Positions 27,579 through 38,528 of a stretch of 64,000 nt of DNA are shown here, piece after piece. The notes beneath the pieces are model-generated. The model searched no databases. It saw only the letters and a program-made list of their open reading frames with translations, and was not told the DNA's origin. Made by a program: the position numbers and the translations under genes. The DNA comes from Roseobacter sp. GAI101 (lineage in GTDB: Bacteria; Pseudomonadota; Alphaproteobacteria; Rhodobacterales; Rhodobacteraceae): contig NZ_DS999213.1 of assembly GCF_000156335.1 (NCBI RefSeq), forward strand, positions 2,902,929 through 2,966,928, written 5' to 3'. Positions within the stretch are counted from its first letter, which is position 1; each line of letters begins with the position of its first letter.

Positions 27579-28340
27579 ATGGCCAATCAAACCCCAGCCC
27601 CGGTCGAAAAGACCAAGGTCGAATTCTCGCTGCTTCAGCTGATCCCCAACATGCTGACCATCGCGGCGATCTGCGCGGGCATTTCCGCGATCCGCTTTGC
27701 CGCCGAAGGCAATTTTGCGCTGTCGGTCTTTCTGATTACGCTGGCCAGCATCCTGGACGGCATGGACGGGCGCGCTGCGCGCTATCTGGGCAGTGACAGC
27801 AAGATCGGTGCCGAACTTGATAGTCTTGCAGACTTCGTCAACTTTGGCGTTGCTCCGTCGCTGGTCGTCTATTTCTGGGGCTTGCAGGATTTCTACCGCG
27901 CTGGCTGGTTGGCCGTGCTGGTGTTTTCCATCTGCTGCGTCATGCGTCTGGCGCGGTTCAACGTGGATTCCCGGACCAAGACGACGCTGGACGACAGCGG
28001 CTATTTCACCGGTGTGCCGTCACCTGCCGGCGCGATGCTGGTGATGCTGCCGATCTATCTGCCCTATGCGTTCGGCCCGAATGTCGCGATGCCGGATTTC
28101 CTGGCCTGCGTCTACATCGTGCTGGTCGGCTGGGTCATGATCAGCCGCATTCCAACATGGTCGTTCAAATCGGTCAGCTTTTCACGCAGCAACGTCACCT
28201 ATTTCCTGATCTTCTTCACCGGCTTCATCGCCTGTCTGGTCAGCTTTCCCTGGGCCACCTTGGTGATCTGCTGCTTTGCCTATGCGGGCAGCGTCCTTTG
28301 GGCAGTGATCGAATTCAAGATGGCCAAGCGCAAAGCCTAG
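27579..28340 (+). CDS. pssA: CDP-diacylglycerol-serine O-phosphatidyltransferase
   Basis: The protein has 253 residues with several membrane spans. It joins serine to CDP-diacylglycerol to give phosphatidylserine, the substrate of Psd. The CDP-alcohol phosphotransferase signature D-G-x2-A-R-x8-G-x3-D-x3-D is complete: D63, G64, A67, R68, G77, D81, D85. The ATG follows the psd stop without a gap. The stop shares a CTAG tetranucleotide with the stop of map on the opposite strand (28337-28340). Confidence 0.93.
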   Translation: MANQTPAPVEKTKVEFSLLQLIPNMLTIAAICAGISAIRFAAEGNFALSVFLITLASILDGMDGRAARYLGSDSKIGAELDSLADFVNFGVAPSLVVYFWGLQDFYRAGWLAVLVFSICCVMRLARFNVDSRTKTTLDDSGYFTGVPSPAGAMLVMLPIYLPYAFGPNVAMPDFLACVYIVLVGWVMISRIPTWSFKSVSFSRSNVTYFLIFFTGFIACLVSFPWATLVICCFAYAGSVLWAVIEFKMAKRKA

Positions 28341-29170
28341 TCCTGGGAGTAGGTCGGGTGGAACTTGCCTGCGGGCGAGAGGGTGAAGATCTCGAAGCCG
28401 GTTTCGGTAACGCCGAGGGAATGTTCGAACTGCGCTGACAGGGACTTGTCGCGGGTCACGGCGGTCCAGTCATCGGCCAGCACCTTGGTTTCGGCGCGGC
28501 CCAGATTGACCATCGGTTCAATCGTGAAGAACATGCCGGGCTCAAGGACCGATCCGGTACCGGGGCGGCCATAGTGCAGGACGTTCGGCGGGGCGTGGAA
28601 CACACGGCCCAGACCGTGACCGCAGAAATCGGTGACGACGCTCATCCGGTGGCCTTCGACAAAGCTTTGGATCGCGTGGCCGATGTCGCCGAACGTGTTG
28701 CCAGGTTTGACCATGTCGATGCCGCGCATCAACGCGTCATGGGTGATATCAAGCAGGCGTTCGGCCTTGCGCGGCAGCTTGCCTGCGACATACATCCGCG
28801 ATGTGTCGCCAAACCAGCCATCCACGATCACCGTAACGTCGATGTTCAGGATGTCTCCGTCCTTCAGCTTTTTGTCGCCGGGGATGCCGTGACAGACCAC
28901 ATGGTTGATCGAAATACAGCTCGCGTGTTGATAGCCCTTATAGCCGATCGTGGCAGATTTCGCACCTGCGTCCTCGACCATCTGGGTGATCAGGCCGTCG
29001 ATGGCCCCTGTTGTCTGACCGACGAAAACATGCGCGGCGACATCATCAAGGATCTGCGCGGCAAGTTTACCGGCAGCATGCATACCCGCGAAATCCGAGG
29101 GGTCGTAAATGCGAATGCCATCTTTTGTCTGGCGTCCTCGGTGTTCATTCATCACCGGTATCTCCGTCAT
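28337..29170 (-). CDS. map: Methionine aminopeptidase, type I
   Basis: The protein has 277 residues and removes the initiator methionine from new proteins. Metal ligands can be read in order: D in GDILNIDVTVIVDGW, D in FGDTSRMYV, H in FCGHGLGR, E in FTIEPMVN and E in SAQFEHSLGVTE. The pocket His is in SINHVVCHGIP. I start at ATG 29170 with AGAGAAA upstream; ATG 29152 is an alternative. It is co-directional with sfsA (46 bp between) and tail-to-tail with pssA with a 4-base overlap. Confidence 0.94.
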   Translation of the reverse strand: MTEIPVMNEHRGRQTKDGIRIYDPSDFAGMHAAGKLAAQILDDVAAHVFVGQTTGAIDGLITQMVEDAGAKSATIGYKGYQHASCISINHVVCHGIPGDKKLKDGDILNIDVTVIVDGWFGDTSRMYVAGKLPRKAERLLDITHDALMRGIDMVKPGNTFGDIGHAIQSFVEGHRMSVVTDFCGHGLGRVFHAPPNVLHYGRPGTGSVLEPGMFFTIEPMVNLGRAETKVLADDWTAVTRDKSLSAQFEHSLGVTETGFEIFTLSPAGKFHPTYSQD

Positions 29171-29216
29171 ATTTTTTCTCTGTCTAGCGCGGGTTGGCCC
29201 CAAGGGCCAGTGCAGG

Positions 29217-29921
29217 TTAGCCGTTTAGTGGCATGCAATTGGCCAGGGTAACCCCTTGGGGGGTGATATGGGTACCGATCACAAGGGTTTCCAGCCCTGC
29301 GGCGCGGGCATCTGCAAAGGCTGCCGCATAGGCCGGGTCGATGTCGGCGGCCACGGAAAACGCGGTGCAATCCGTGCGCTGCACCAGATACAGCAGCAGG
29401 GCGCGGTTCCCGTTGCGGGCCATCTGCGCCAGTTCGCCAAGGTGCTTTGCTCCGCGCGCCGTGACGCTGTCGGGGAATTCCACCAGACCGGGGCAGCGCG
29501 ACAGGGTGGCTGATTTCACCTCGATATAGGCGTCGGGCAGGCCGGGGTCGGTCAGCAGAAAGTCTATTCGTGAGTTTTCGCCGTATTTCACCTCGGGCCG
29601 CACCGTGCCGTAGTCAGCCAGCGCGTGAATCTTTTGCCCCTCAAGTGCGGCCTTTACCGCCCGGTTGGGCAAAGACGTGTCGACGCCTGTGAAGTGGCCG
29701 TTTTCATGGTCTACCAGCCGCCAGCCGTAGCGCAGTTTGCGTTTAGGGTCGTCATTGGGTTCCAGCCATATCTTCATGCCCGGCTCGGCCAGACCCATCA
29801 TCGACCCGGGGTTGGCGCAGTGGGCCGTCACCTCGCGACCGTCATCAAGCGTGCAGTCGGCCAGAAACCGTTTGTAGCGGCGGATCAGGCGGGCGGGGAC
29901 AAGTTCAGTTTGAAAGCGCAT
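29217..29921 (-). CDS. sfsA: SfsA family protein (sugar fermentation stimulation protein homolog)
   Basis: The protein has 234 residues. Family segments are the entry FQTELVPARLIRRYKRFLAD, ANPGSMMGL, the nuclease-like core SRIDFLL and YIEVKSATL, and FPDSVTARGAKHL. SfsA proteins bind DNA and have a fold related to PD-(D/E)XK nucleases; the cellular role is unclear. I start at ATG 29921, since the sequence before it is not conserved family sequence. It lies just upstream of map on the same strand and is divergent from the CinA-like gene. Confidence 0.9.
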   Translation of the reverse strand: MRFQTELVPARLIRRYKRFLADCTLDDGREVTAHCANPGSMMGLAEPGMKIWLEPNDDPKRKLRYGWRLVDHENGHFTGVDTSLPNRAVKAALEGQKIHALADYGTVRPEVKYGENSRIDFLLTDPGLPDAYIEVKSATLSRCPGLVEFPDSVTARGAKHLGELAQMARNGNRALLLYLVQRTDCTAFSVAADIDPAYAAAFADARAAGLETLVIGTHITPQGVTLANCMPLNG

Positions 29922-29969
29922 GGGGTGTGACCTATACCTCAATCAAACTGCCCTCAAGGAGACAGGCAC

Positions 29970-30689
29970 ATGCCGAACCCCACAGCCGCAATGATCGTTA
30001 TCGGTGACGAAATCCTGTCCGGGCGCACCCGCGATTCCAACATGCACCATCTGGCAGGCCAGCTGACCAGCGTGGGTATCGATCTGAAAGAAGTCCGCGT
30101 GATCGGCGATGAACACGGCACCATCATTGCGGCGGTCCAGGCCATGTCCAAGGCCTATGACAGCGTCTTTACCAGCGGTGGCATCGGGCCGACCCATGAT
30201 GACATCACGGCCGACTGCATTGCGGCGGCCTTCAACAAATCCATCGACGTGCGCGAGGACGCCCGCGCCATTCTGGCCGCCCATTATGCCAAGTCCAAGA
30301 CCGAGCTGAACGAAGCGCGCCTGCGCATGGCCCGCATCCCCCAAGATGCGACGCTGATCGAAAATCCGGTGTCGGCGGCCCCCGGCTTCAAGCTTGAGAA
30401 CGTCCATGTCATGGCGGGCGTGCCTGCGGTGTTCGAGGCGATGGTCGCCACTGTTCTGCCCACCCTGACAGGGGGTGCCCCGCTGCTGAGCGCCACCTTG
30501 CGGATCGAGCGGGGCGAAGGCGACATCGCAGGGCCGTTGGGGCAGGTGGCCAAGGATCACCCGACCCTGTCGATCGGGTCCTACCCCTTTCAGAAAGACG
30601 GAAGATACGGCGCGCATATCGTGATCCGTGGCAGTGACCAGACCGAAATTGATATCGCCGTCCAAAAACTCGAAGAGGCTTTTCCGTGA
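29970..30689 (+). CDS. CinA N-terminal / molybdopterin-binding domain protein
   Basis: The protein has 239 residues, about half the length of full CinA, and lacks the C-terminal nicotinamide-nucleotide amidase domain. AMIVIGDEILSGRTRDSN is the classic CinA/MoaB opening, and VFTSGGIGPTHDDIT is the nucleotide-binding loop. In CinA this domain hydrolyses ADP-ribose-type pyrophosphates; here the activity is inferred. The stop overlaps the GTG start of the next gene by 4 bases. Confidence 0.87.
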   Translation: MPNPTAAMIVIGDEILSGRTRDSNMHHLAGQLTSVGIDLKEVRVIGDEHGTIIAAVQAMSKAYDSVFTSGGIGPTHDDITADCIAAAFNKSIDVREDARAILAAHYAKSKTELNEARLRMARIPQDATLIENPVSAAPGFKLENVHVMAGVPAVFEAMVATVLPTLTGGAPLLSATLRIERGEGDIAGPLGQVAKDHPTLSIGSYPFQKDGRYGAHIVIRGSDQTEIDIAVQKLEEAFP

Positions 30690-31399
30690 CCCCCGATCTT
30701 CCCACTCTGTACGAAGCAATTGACCAGACGTGGCCCGCCGCGCGGCGCTGGACGGAACAGGGCTGGACCCTGCGCGACGGGCAGGGCGGTGGCAAGCGTG
30801 TATCGGCGGCGTCCCAAGCGGCCCCTGACGCAGATATTGACGTGGCCGAGGCCGCGATGCGCGCCATGGGGCAGACCCCGCTGTTCATGCTGCGTCACGG
30901 CGACGATGCCCTGGATGAGGCGCTGGCCGGGCGCGGGTATAGCATCATTGATCCAGTGAACCTTTATGTGCTGCCCGTCGATCAGCTGACCGATGTGCCG
31001 ATCCCGCCCGTCACGGCCTTCGAGATATGGGAACCGCTGGCGATCATGCTTGATGTCTGGGCCCAAGGGGGCATCGGCCCCGACCGCATCAACGTAATGC
31101 ACCGTGCCGCGCAGAAGACCGCGATCCTGTCGCGCTGGAAGGAAAAACCCGGCGGGGTCGCGTTTGCTGCGATCCATGACGGTGTGTGCATGGTTCATGC
31201 TGTCGAGGTGCTGGAACACCAGCGCGGCATGGGCGTCGGCAAGTGGATGATGCGCCGCGCGGCCCACTGGGCACAGGCCCAAGGCGCGACCCATATGGCG
31301 GTTCTTTGCACAAAGGAAAATGTGCCCGCGAACCGGCTGTATCAGGGGCTGGGCTTTGCCCATGTGGGCGATTATCATTACCGCCAATCCCCTGATTGA
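30686..31399 (+). CDS. GNAT-family N-acetyltransferase
   Basis: The protein has 237 residues. The acetyl-CoA binding motif EHQRGMGVGKWMMRRAAHW (R/Q-x-x-G-x-G/A type, about 174-192) and a C-terminal NRLYQGLGFAHVGDYHYR are typical of GNATs. The N-terminal 100 residues are less conserved. The start codon is GTG (30686), overlapping the cinA-like stop (GTGA). The substrate is unknown. It lies 12 bp before the AhpD-like gene in the same operon. Confidence 0.85.
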   Translation: MTPDLPTLYEAIDQTWPAARRWTEQGWTLRDGQGGGKRVSAASQAAPDADIDVAEAAMRAMGQTPLFMLRHGDDALDEALAGRGYSIIDPVNLYVLPVDQLTDVPIPPVTAFEIWEPLAIMLDVWAQGGIGPDRINVMHRAAQKTAILSRWKEKPGGVAFAAIHDGVCMVHAVEVLEHQRGMGVGKWMMRRAAHWAQAQGATHMAVLCTKENVPANRLYQGLGFAHVGDYHYRQSPD

Positions 31400-31411
31400 A
31401 GGAGCCCCAAG

Positions 31412-31981
31412 ATGGCCAACGACGCCCCGACCGCCCTTGATCTGCCAATGGTCGATCCGCTGCCCGAAGCGACGCAGAAATATTTTGACGTGTGTCAGGA
31501 AAAGCTGGGGATGATCCCGAATGTCCTGCAGACCTATGCGTTCGACATCGACAAGCTGAACAGCTTTACCGCGATGTACAACGATCTGATGCTGGGCGCG
31601 TCCAACCTGTCCAAGCTTGAACGCGAGATGATCGCGGTCGTCGTGTCGTCGGTGAACAAGTGCTACTATTGCCTGACCGCGCACGGGGCTGCGGTGCGGC
31701 AATTGTCCGGCAACCCGATCTTGGGCGAACAGATGGTGATGAACTGGCGCGTCGCAGATCTGGATGCGCGGCAGACGGCGATGCTGGAATTTTCCGAAAA
31801 CCTGACCGTCTCAAGCGCCAAGACGACCGAAGCAGACCGTCAGGCGCTGCGCGATGTCGGCTTCACGGACCGCGATATCTTTGACATCGCGTCGGTCGCG
31901 GCGTTCTTCAACATGACCAACCGCGTGGCAAGTGCGACCAACATGAAGCCCAACGACGGTTACCACGCGCAAGCCAGATGA
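31412..31981 (+). CDS. Peroxidase-related (AhpD/carboxymuconolactone decarboxylase-like) protein
   Basis: The protein has 189 residues and an all-alpha AhpD fold. The redox motif is CYYCLTAHG, with the CxxC pair and the nearby His as in AhpD. Around it are LSKLEREMIAVVVSSVNK and VAAFFNMTNRVASATNM, typical of the uncharacterised peroxidase-related family. It probably reduces peroxides or disulfides through the cysteine pair. A GGAG ribosome site precedes the ATG. The stop overlaps the OmpA-like gene by 4 bases (ATGA). Confidence 0.85.
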   Translation: MANDAPTALDLPMVDPLPEATQKYFDVCQEKLGMIPNVLQTYAFDIDKLNSFTAMYNDLMLGASNLSKLEREMIAVVVSSVNKCYYCLTAHGAAVRQLSGNPILGEQMVMNWRVADLDARQTAMLEFSENLTVSSAKTTEADRQALRDVGFTDRDIFDIASVAAFFNMTNRVASATNMKPNDGYHAQAR

Positions 31982-32916
31982 TCTGGCGCGCGGGCCTTGT
32001 CTGGCTGATCTGTACGGGAACAGCCGGCGCGGTTGACCTGTCCTTGCCACCCGCTGCCCGCCAAACCGTGGAACGCAACACCGGCCCCGACAGCTATGCC
32101 GCGCCTGTCGGTGTGTTTGCCGATGATGCCGTTGAAACCGTCATTGTCGAAGGCACTGTCGATCGTGCCGTGTGGCGGCTGGATGCGTCGGGGCTGACGC
32201 CGCTTCAGGTGGTGCGCCCGCTGCGCAGCCAGCTTGAGGCGGCAGGATATACCGTGGTGCTGGATTGCAGGGCACCAGCCTGTGGCGGTTTCGATTTCCG
32301 CTTTGCGACCGAGGTATTGCCCGGTCCGAACATGTACGTGAACATCCGCAACTATCAATTCGTCACGGCGGTGCTGGGACGGGTCGATGCGCCCGAGCAT
32401 GCCGTGACGGTTCTGGCCAGCACGGCGGCGACGTCGGCTTATGTGCAGATCATACAGGCGCGGTCGCTTTCGGACACCGCGGCAGAGCCTACAGGGGCCG
32501 CCGATACGCAGGTTGCGGAAATCCGGCAGCCTGACGCCTTGGCGGCGACTCTGGTCAACACCGGCCGCGTCGTGCTGTCATCGCTTGAGTTTGAAACGGG
32601 GACATCAGGGCTGGGACCGGCAAAAGTCGCCGCGTTGGACAGCCTTGCGGCGTTTCTGGCGGGCGACCCCGCACTGCGCGTCGCCCTTGTGGGGCATACG
32701 GATACGGTTGGCGGGCTTGAGGATAATGTCGCCCTGTCGCGCAGCCGCGCCGCGTCGGTGCGGCAACGTCTGATCGACGCCTACGGGGTGTCACCGGACC
32801 AGCTTGAGGCGCAAGGCATGGGATATCTGGCCCCGATTGCCAGCAACCTCACGGCGCAGGGCCGCGAGGCCAACCGCCGCGTCGAAGCGGTTCTACTGCC
32901 CGAACCGGGGCAGTAA
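31978..32916 (+). CDS. OmpA-family protein with unassigned N-terminal domain
   Basis: The protein has 312 residues. A signal peptide (about 1-18, ending AGA) is followed by a domain of about 150 residues that I cannot name. It contains a cysteine pair in LDCRAPACGGFDF. A linker rich in Ala/Thr leads to a C-terminal OmpA peptidoglycan-binding domain (about 200-310) with VALVGHTDTVGG and NRRVEAVLLP. It should sit in the periplasm attached to the wall. It is the last gene of the cinA-GNAT-AhpD-like run and converges on lysR. Confidence 0.85.
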   Translation: MIWRAGLVWLICTGTAGAVDLSLPPAARQTVERNTGPDSYAAPVGVFADDAVETVIVEGTVDRAVWRLDASGLTPLQVVRPLRSQLEAAGYTVVLDCRAPACGGFDFRFATEVLPGPNMYVNIRNYQFVTAVLGRVDAPEHAVTVLASTAATSAYVQIIQARSLSDTAAEPTGAADTQVAEIRQPDALAATLVNTGRVVLSSLEFETGTSGLGPAKVAALDSLAAFLAGDPALRVALVGHTDTVGGLEDNVALSRSRAASVRQRLIDAYGVSPDQLEAQGMGYLAPIASNLTAQGREANRRVEAVLLPEPGQ

Positions 32917-33022
32917 CCGGCCTTTGGCAGCCGCAATCCCCCCACTTTTGCGGATCGTGGGGGAGCGGGGACCGAAAGGGGGCGATCACGTTCACTGGAG
33001 ACAGGTATTAGGGCGGTCGTGG

Positions 33023-33928
33023 TTACCAGTCGGTAGGGCCCTTGTCTGCAAAGGCGTGGACCAGGAAATCAATAAAGGCGCGTACTTTCGGCTGCGTGAA
33101 GCGGCCCGGCGGGTAAACGGCGTAAATTCCCTGGGTTTCAAGCGGCAGATCGGGGATGGCGTCTTCGACCAGACCTTTCTCCATCGCGTCGGCGTACAGA
33201 AAGCTGGGCAGGTAAGCGATGCCAAGCCCCGATACGGCAGCATTCAGCAGTGATTGGCCGTCATTGACCGACAGCCAGCCAGCGGTGCGCACCTGACGTT
33301 TTTCGCCCGAAGGCGACGTCAGTTTCCACATGTTGCCGCTGGATTGGTTCGAATAATGCAGCAGTTTATGGTCATTCAGATCGTCGATCTTTTCGGGGCG
33401 ACCGTATTTTTCAAAATACCCCGGGGACGCGATCATGCGTTTGGTGGTTTCCGTCAGCTTGCGGGCGCGCAGGGTGCTGTCCTCCAGCTCTCCGATGCGG
33501 ACGGCCATGTCAAAGCCTTCGCTGATCAGTTCGACATAGCGGTTGTTCAGTACCATGTTGACGGTGATGTCGGGGAATTCTTCCAGAAATCCGGACAGCG
33601 CGGGTGACAGATGATTAACCCCGAAATCCGTTGCAACCGAAATGCGCAGCAAACCGGACGGGGCCGATTGCATCGACGTGACCAGCGCATCCGCTTCGCC
33701 CGCGTCATTCAGAACACGGCGGGCGCGGTCATAATAGGCCAGGCCGATTTCCGTCGGGCTGACGCGGCGTGTCGTCCGGTTCAGCAGGCGGGCCCCCAAG
33801 CGCGCCTCGAGCGAGGACACGTGCTTGGATACGGCTGACTTCGAGATCCCCATCTTCTTTGCGGCGTCCGTAAAACCACCTTGATCCACGACCGTGGCGA
33901 ATGCTTCCATTTCTGTCAGGCGGTCCAT
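33023..33928 (-). CDS. LysR-family transcriptional regulator
   Basis: The protein has 301 residues. A winged helix at about 1-60 includes FATVVDQGGFTDAAKKMGISKSAVSKHVSSLE split across the recognition region and LLNRTTRRVSPTE. A substrate-binding domain follows at about 90-295. The subgroup resembles DsdC/AaeR-like LTTRs with NRYVELISEGFDMAVRIGEL. No divergent target gene is present: the next gene upstream is co-directional and the next downstream converges. The effector and targets are unknown. Confidence 0.92.
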   Translation of the reverse strand: MDRLTEMEAFATVVDQGGFTDAAKKMGISKSAVSKHVSSLEARLGARLLNRTTRRVSPTEIGLAYYDRARRVLNDAGEADALVTSMQSAPSGLLRISVATDFGVNHLSPALSGFLEEFPDITVNMVLNNRYVELISEGFDMAVRIGELEDSTLRARKLTETTKRMIASPGYFEKYGRPEKIDDLNDHKLLHYSNQSSGNMWKLTSPSGEKRQVRTAGWLSVNDGQSLLNAAVSGLGIAYLPSFLYADAMEKGLVEDAIPDLPLETQGIYAVYPPGRFTQPKVRAFIDFLVHAFADKGPTDW

Positions 33929-34075
33929 GCCGTCCCCTTTTCAATCATCTGCTTCAAGGGTCGGTATGGCGACCAATTCAGGCAGGATCACGGCAGGGGT
34001 GGGACAGTCCTAAGGTAATTGAATGGATCGTTCGCGGCACGGAAACATCGAAATAGTGCTGCGGGTGGCCGGGTT

Positions 34076-35017
34076 TCAGATCCAGCGCACCAGCCTGAGC
34101 ACAGCAATCATCACACCCGCCAGCGCCACCATGCCCAGACAGAGCAAGGCAAAAGCCCAAGGATCACCGGTGCCCGGCATGCCCCCGACGTTCACGCCAA
34201 ACAGGCCGGTCAGAAAACCCAGTGGCAAAAACAGTGCCGCTGCCACGGACAGCACATAGCCATGCCGCGCCTGCCGTTGCGCGACATTGGCGTCATGTTC
34301 TTCCTGAACGGACACAAGGCGTTCGCGCAGTTCGTCCAGTTCTTCGACCGCGATCAGGGCACTGTTGGCTTGCTCATGCAGCTCAAGCTGGCTGTCTTGC
34401 GGAATCAGCGGCATATCAAGGGTGGCCAGTTTGCTCAGGGCGGCGCGTTGCGGTTCAAGATAGCGGCGCAGGCGGATCACGCTGCGCCTTATCTCGGGCA
34501 ATTCATGCGGCATCGGGGTTTCTTTGTCTTCAAGGTCAAGCTCGAAGAACTCGGTCTTCTCGTCCAGGGTTTCGACATGTTCCTGAACCCGCTGGGTCAG
34601 GCGTAAAATCAGTTCCTCAAGAAACTCTGCCGGGCTTGGCGGCGCTTTCTGCGCCACGGCGGCGTGTCTGATCGCGTCGATCGCAAAGACTTTCTTGCGG
34701 CGCACCGTGATCAGCAAGTCGGAATCAACATACATCCGCACCGACACCATTTCATCTGCGGCCTGGCCTACGTTCAGGTTGATGCCTCGCAGGTTCAGGA
34801 TCAAGCCGCCTTCAAAACGGTCACAGCGCGGGCGGGTCTGCTTCTGGACAAGCGACCCGGCGGGAATTTCATGCAGGTGTTTGCGCACCCAAGGTTCCAG
34901 CATCGGGTCCGTCAGATCGAAATGCCACCAGCGATAGACACCAGGCCCCGTGACATTGGTGTCTGCGGGAACGGCGGTCGTCCCATCGGCAAATATATCA
35001 AAAACGCAAAGCGGCAT
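34076..35017 (-). CDS. CorA-family zinc/divalent cation transporter (ZntB-like)
   Basis: The protein has 313 residues. A long N-terminal cytoplasmic domain (about 1-245) is followed by two C-terminal membrane helices. The signature loop is GVNVGGMPG, the GxN motif between the helices; CorA Mg channels have GMN, while GVN is common in ZntB. I start at ATG 35017 (MPLCVFDIFADG); the frame is open back to 35146 but that stretch is not family-like. Zn or Ni/Cd transport is more likely than Mg, but this is inference. Confidence 0.87.
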   Translation of the reverse strand: MPLCVFDIFADGTTAVPADTNVTGPGVYRWWHFDLTDPMLEPWVRKHLHEIPAGSLVQKQTRPRCDRFEGGLILNLRGINLNVGQAADEMVSVRMYVDSDLLITVRRKKVFAIDAIRHAAVAQKAPPSPAEFLEELILRLTQRVQEHVETLDEKTEFFELDLEDKETPMPHELPEIRRSVIRLRRYLEPQRAALSKLATLDMPLIPQDSQLELHEQANSALIAVEELDELRERLVSVQEEHDANVAQRQARHGYVLSVAAALFLPLGFLTGLFGVNVGGMPGTGDPWAFALLCLGMVALAGVMIAVLRLVRWI

Positions 35018-35168
35018 GCACGGGATCCGGAACAAAATCAGACAATGCGCATATTCTGACAGACTGCCCCGATGCGCAAGCGCTCCGCGAAAGGACGGCT
35101 GGAATATAAATACCCCTTGAACGGGAAAAAACTGTGCTATCATCAAAACTTCCAGAAGGAGAATTTAC

Positions 35169-35606
35169 ATGAAACATCTTTTAACCACGGCTGCTATTTT
35201 AACCTCGCTTGCCCTGCCGGTTTATGCGGGCGGCCCCACGCCGTCGAACGCTGACGCGGTGCAATATATTATTTCTCCGGCGGACGGGGCGACGGTATCT
35301 TCGCCGGTCACCGTTCAATTCGGGCTGAAGGGCATGGGCGTGGCCCCAGCCGGTGTCGAGAAAGACATGACTGGCCATCACCACCTTGTGCTCGACAGTG
35401 CGCCATTCGGGTCTGATGACGCCGAAGCGCTGAGCACGGCAATCCCGTCGGACGAGACGCATATTCACTACGGTGGCGGTCAGACCGAAGCCGTGTTGGA
35501 ATTGGCCCCCGGCACCCACACGCTGCAATTGGTGTTGGGCGACTGGAGCCATACCCCCCACGCGACCCCGATCATGTCCGAAGTGATCACGATCACGGTC
35601 GAGTAA
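35169..35606 (+). CDS. Secreted DUF4399-family protein
   Basis: The protein has 145 residues with a signal peptide (about 1-20, ending VYA). The mature part is beta-rich and rich in histidine: TGHHHLVLD, THIHYGGGQ and DWSHTPHATP. The His positions suggest metal (copper or zinc) binding in the periplasm. The function is not established. A candidate promoter TTGAAC (35117-35122) with TATCAT (35138-35143) has a short 15-base spacer. AGAAGGAG precedes the ATG. It is flanked by a terminator. Confidence 0.82.
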   Translation: MKHLLTTAAILTSLALPVYAGGPTPSNADAVQYIISPADGATVSSPVTVQFGLKGMGVAPAGVEKDMTGHHHLVLDSAPFGSDDAEALSTAIPSDETHIHYGGGQTEAVLELAPGTHTLQLVLGDWSHTPHATPIMSEVITITVE

Positions 35607-35623
35607 CGCTGTGAGCTAAACAG

Positions 35624-35648
35624 TCAGGTGGGCAACTGGCCCACCTGA
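35624..35648. terminator. Hairpin between DUF4399 gene and fadH
   Basis: TCAGGTGGGC (35624-35633) pairs perfectly with GCCCACCTGA (35639-35648) over a 5-base loop. It lies between convergent stops and could serve both genes; no long T-run. Confidence 0.7.
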
Positions 35649-35652
35649 TCCG

Positions 35653-37743
<2,091 letters not shown>

Positions 37744-37833
37744 TCACGCACAACGCTGCGTAAGCCAATATACAGGCGGCTGGCTTTTGTGCTAGGTCCC
37801 CGCCTGACAGTCCCAAGGAAAAGGCACGCCCCC

Positions 37834-38325
37834 ATGACACCGGAAGAAATCACAAAACTACCCTACCGCCCTTGCGTCGGTGTGATGCTGGTCAACGCGG
37901 CGGGCCATGTCTTTGTCGGTCAACGCAAGGACCGCGATATGGATGCGTGGCAGATGCCACAAGGCGGCGTTGAAAAAGGCGAACACGCCGAAGTCGCAGC
38001 CCTGCGCGAACTTGAGGAAGAAACTGGCGTGTCGCCCAATTCCGTGTCGGTCGTGACCCAGACCGATGGCTGGCTGCCCTATGAGCTGCCCCATGATCTG
38101 GTGCCGAAAATCTGGAAAGGCCGGTACCGCGGGCAGGAACAGAAATGGTTCCTGTTGCGCTTTCACGGCTCCGACTCAGAGATCAACCTTGAGACGGATC
38201 ACCCCGAGTTCTCGGACTGGCGCTGGTTGCCCGTCGACGATCTGGTCGCCAACATCGTGCCGTTCAAGCGTGACGTGTACGAGGCCGTCGTGGCCGCGTT
38301 CCGGCCATATCTTGTGCAAGCCTGA
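37834..38325 (+). CDS. rppH: RNA pyrophosphohydrolase RppH (Nudix)
   Basis: The protein has 163 residues. It removes pyrophosphate from the 5' end of transcripts and so triggers mRNA decay. The Nudix box is [22 protein letters not shown] (about 47-68), complete with [18 protein letters not shown] at the start and the [15 protein letters not shown] segment are typical of RppH/IalA. I start at ATG 37834; the open frame upstream is not family-like. Confidence 0.93.
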   Translation: MTPEEITKLPYRPCVGVMLVNAAGHVFVGQRKDRDMDAWQMPQGGVEKGEHAEVAALRELEEETGVSPNSVSVVTQTDGWLPYELPHDLVPKIWKGRYRGQEQKWFLLRFHGSDSEINLETDHPEFSDWRWLPVDDLVANIVPFKRDVYEAVVAAFRPYLVQA

Positions 38326-38528
38326 GGCGGCATCGGTTTTCATACTGCCTATTTCGTAGCTGAAGCTGACCAATGTGCATGATCGGAAACCATCGTGCCG
38401 AAACGGCTTTGTGCGGTGCGGCATAAGCGGTGGATTTCGCGGCGGACGCATTGACGGCGCAAACGGCATCGGAAAAACATCGCATGTCGGTGCCTAATGC
38501 CGATCCCCTTTGTGACAGGACCCCGACC

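Noticed and set aside
32937-32964. C-run/G-run stem between the OmpA-like gene and lysR
   Set aside because: The stem is only about seven pairs with a long loop and no T-run; too weak to call a terminator.
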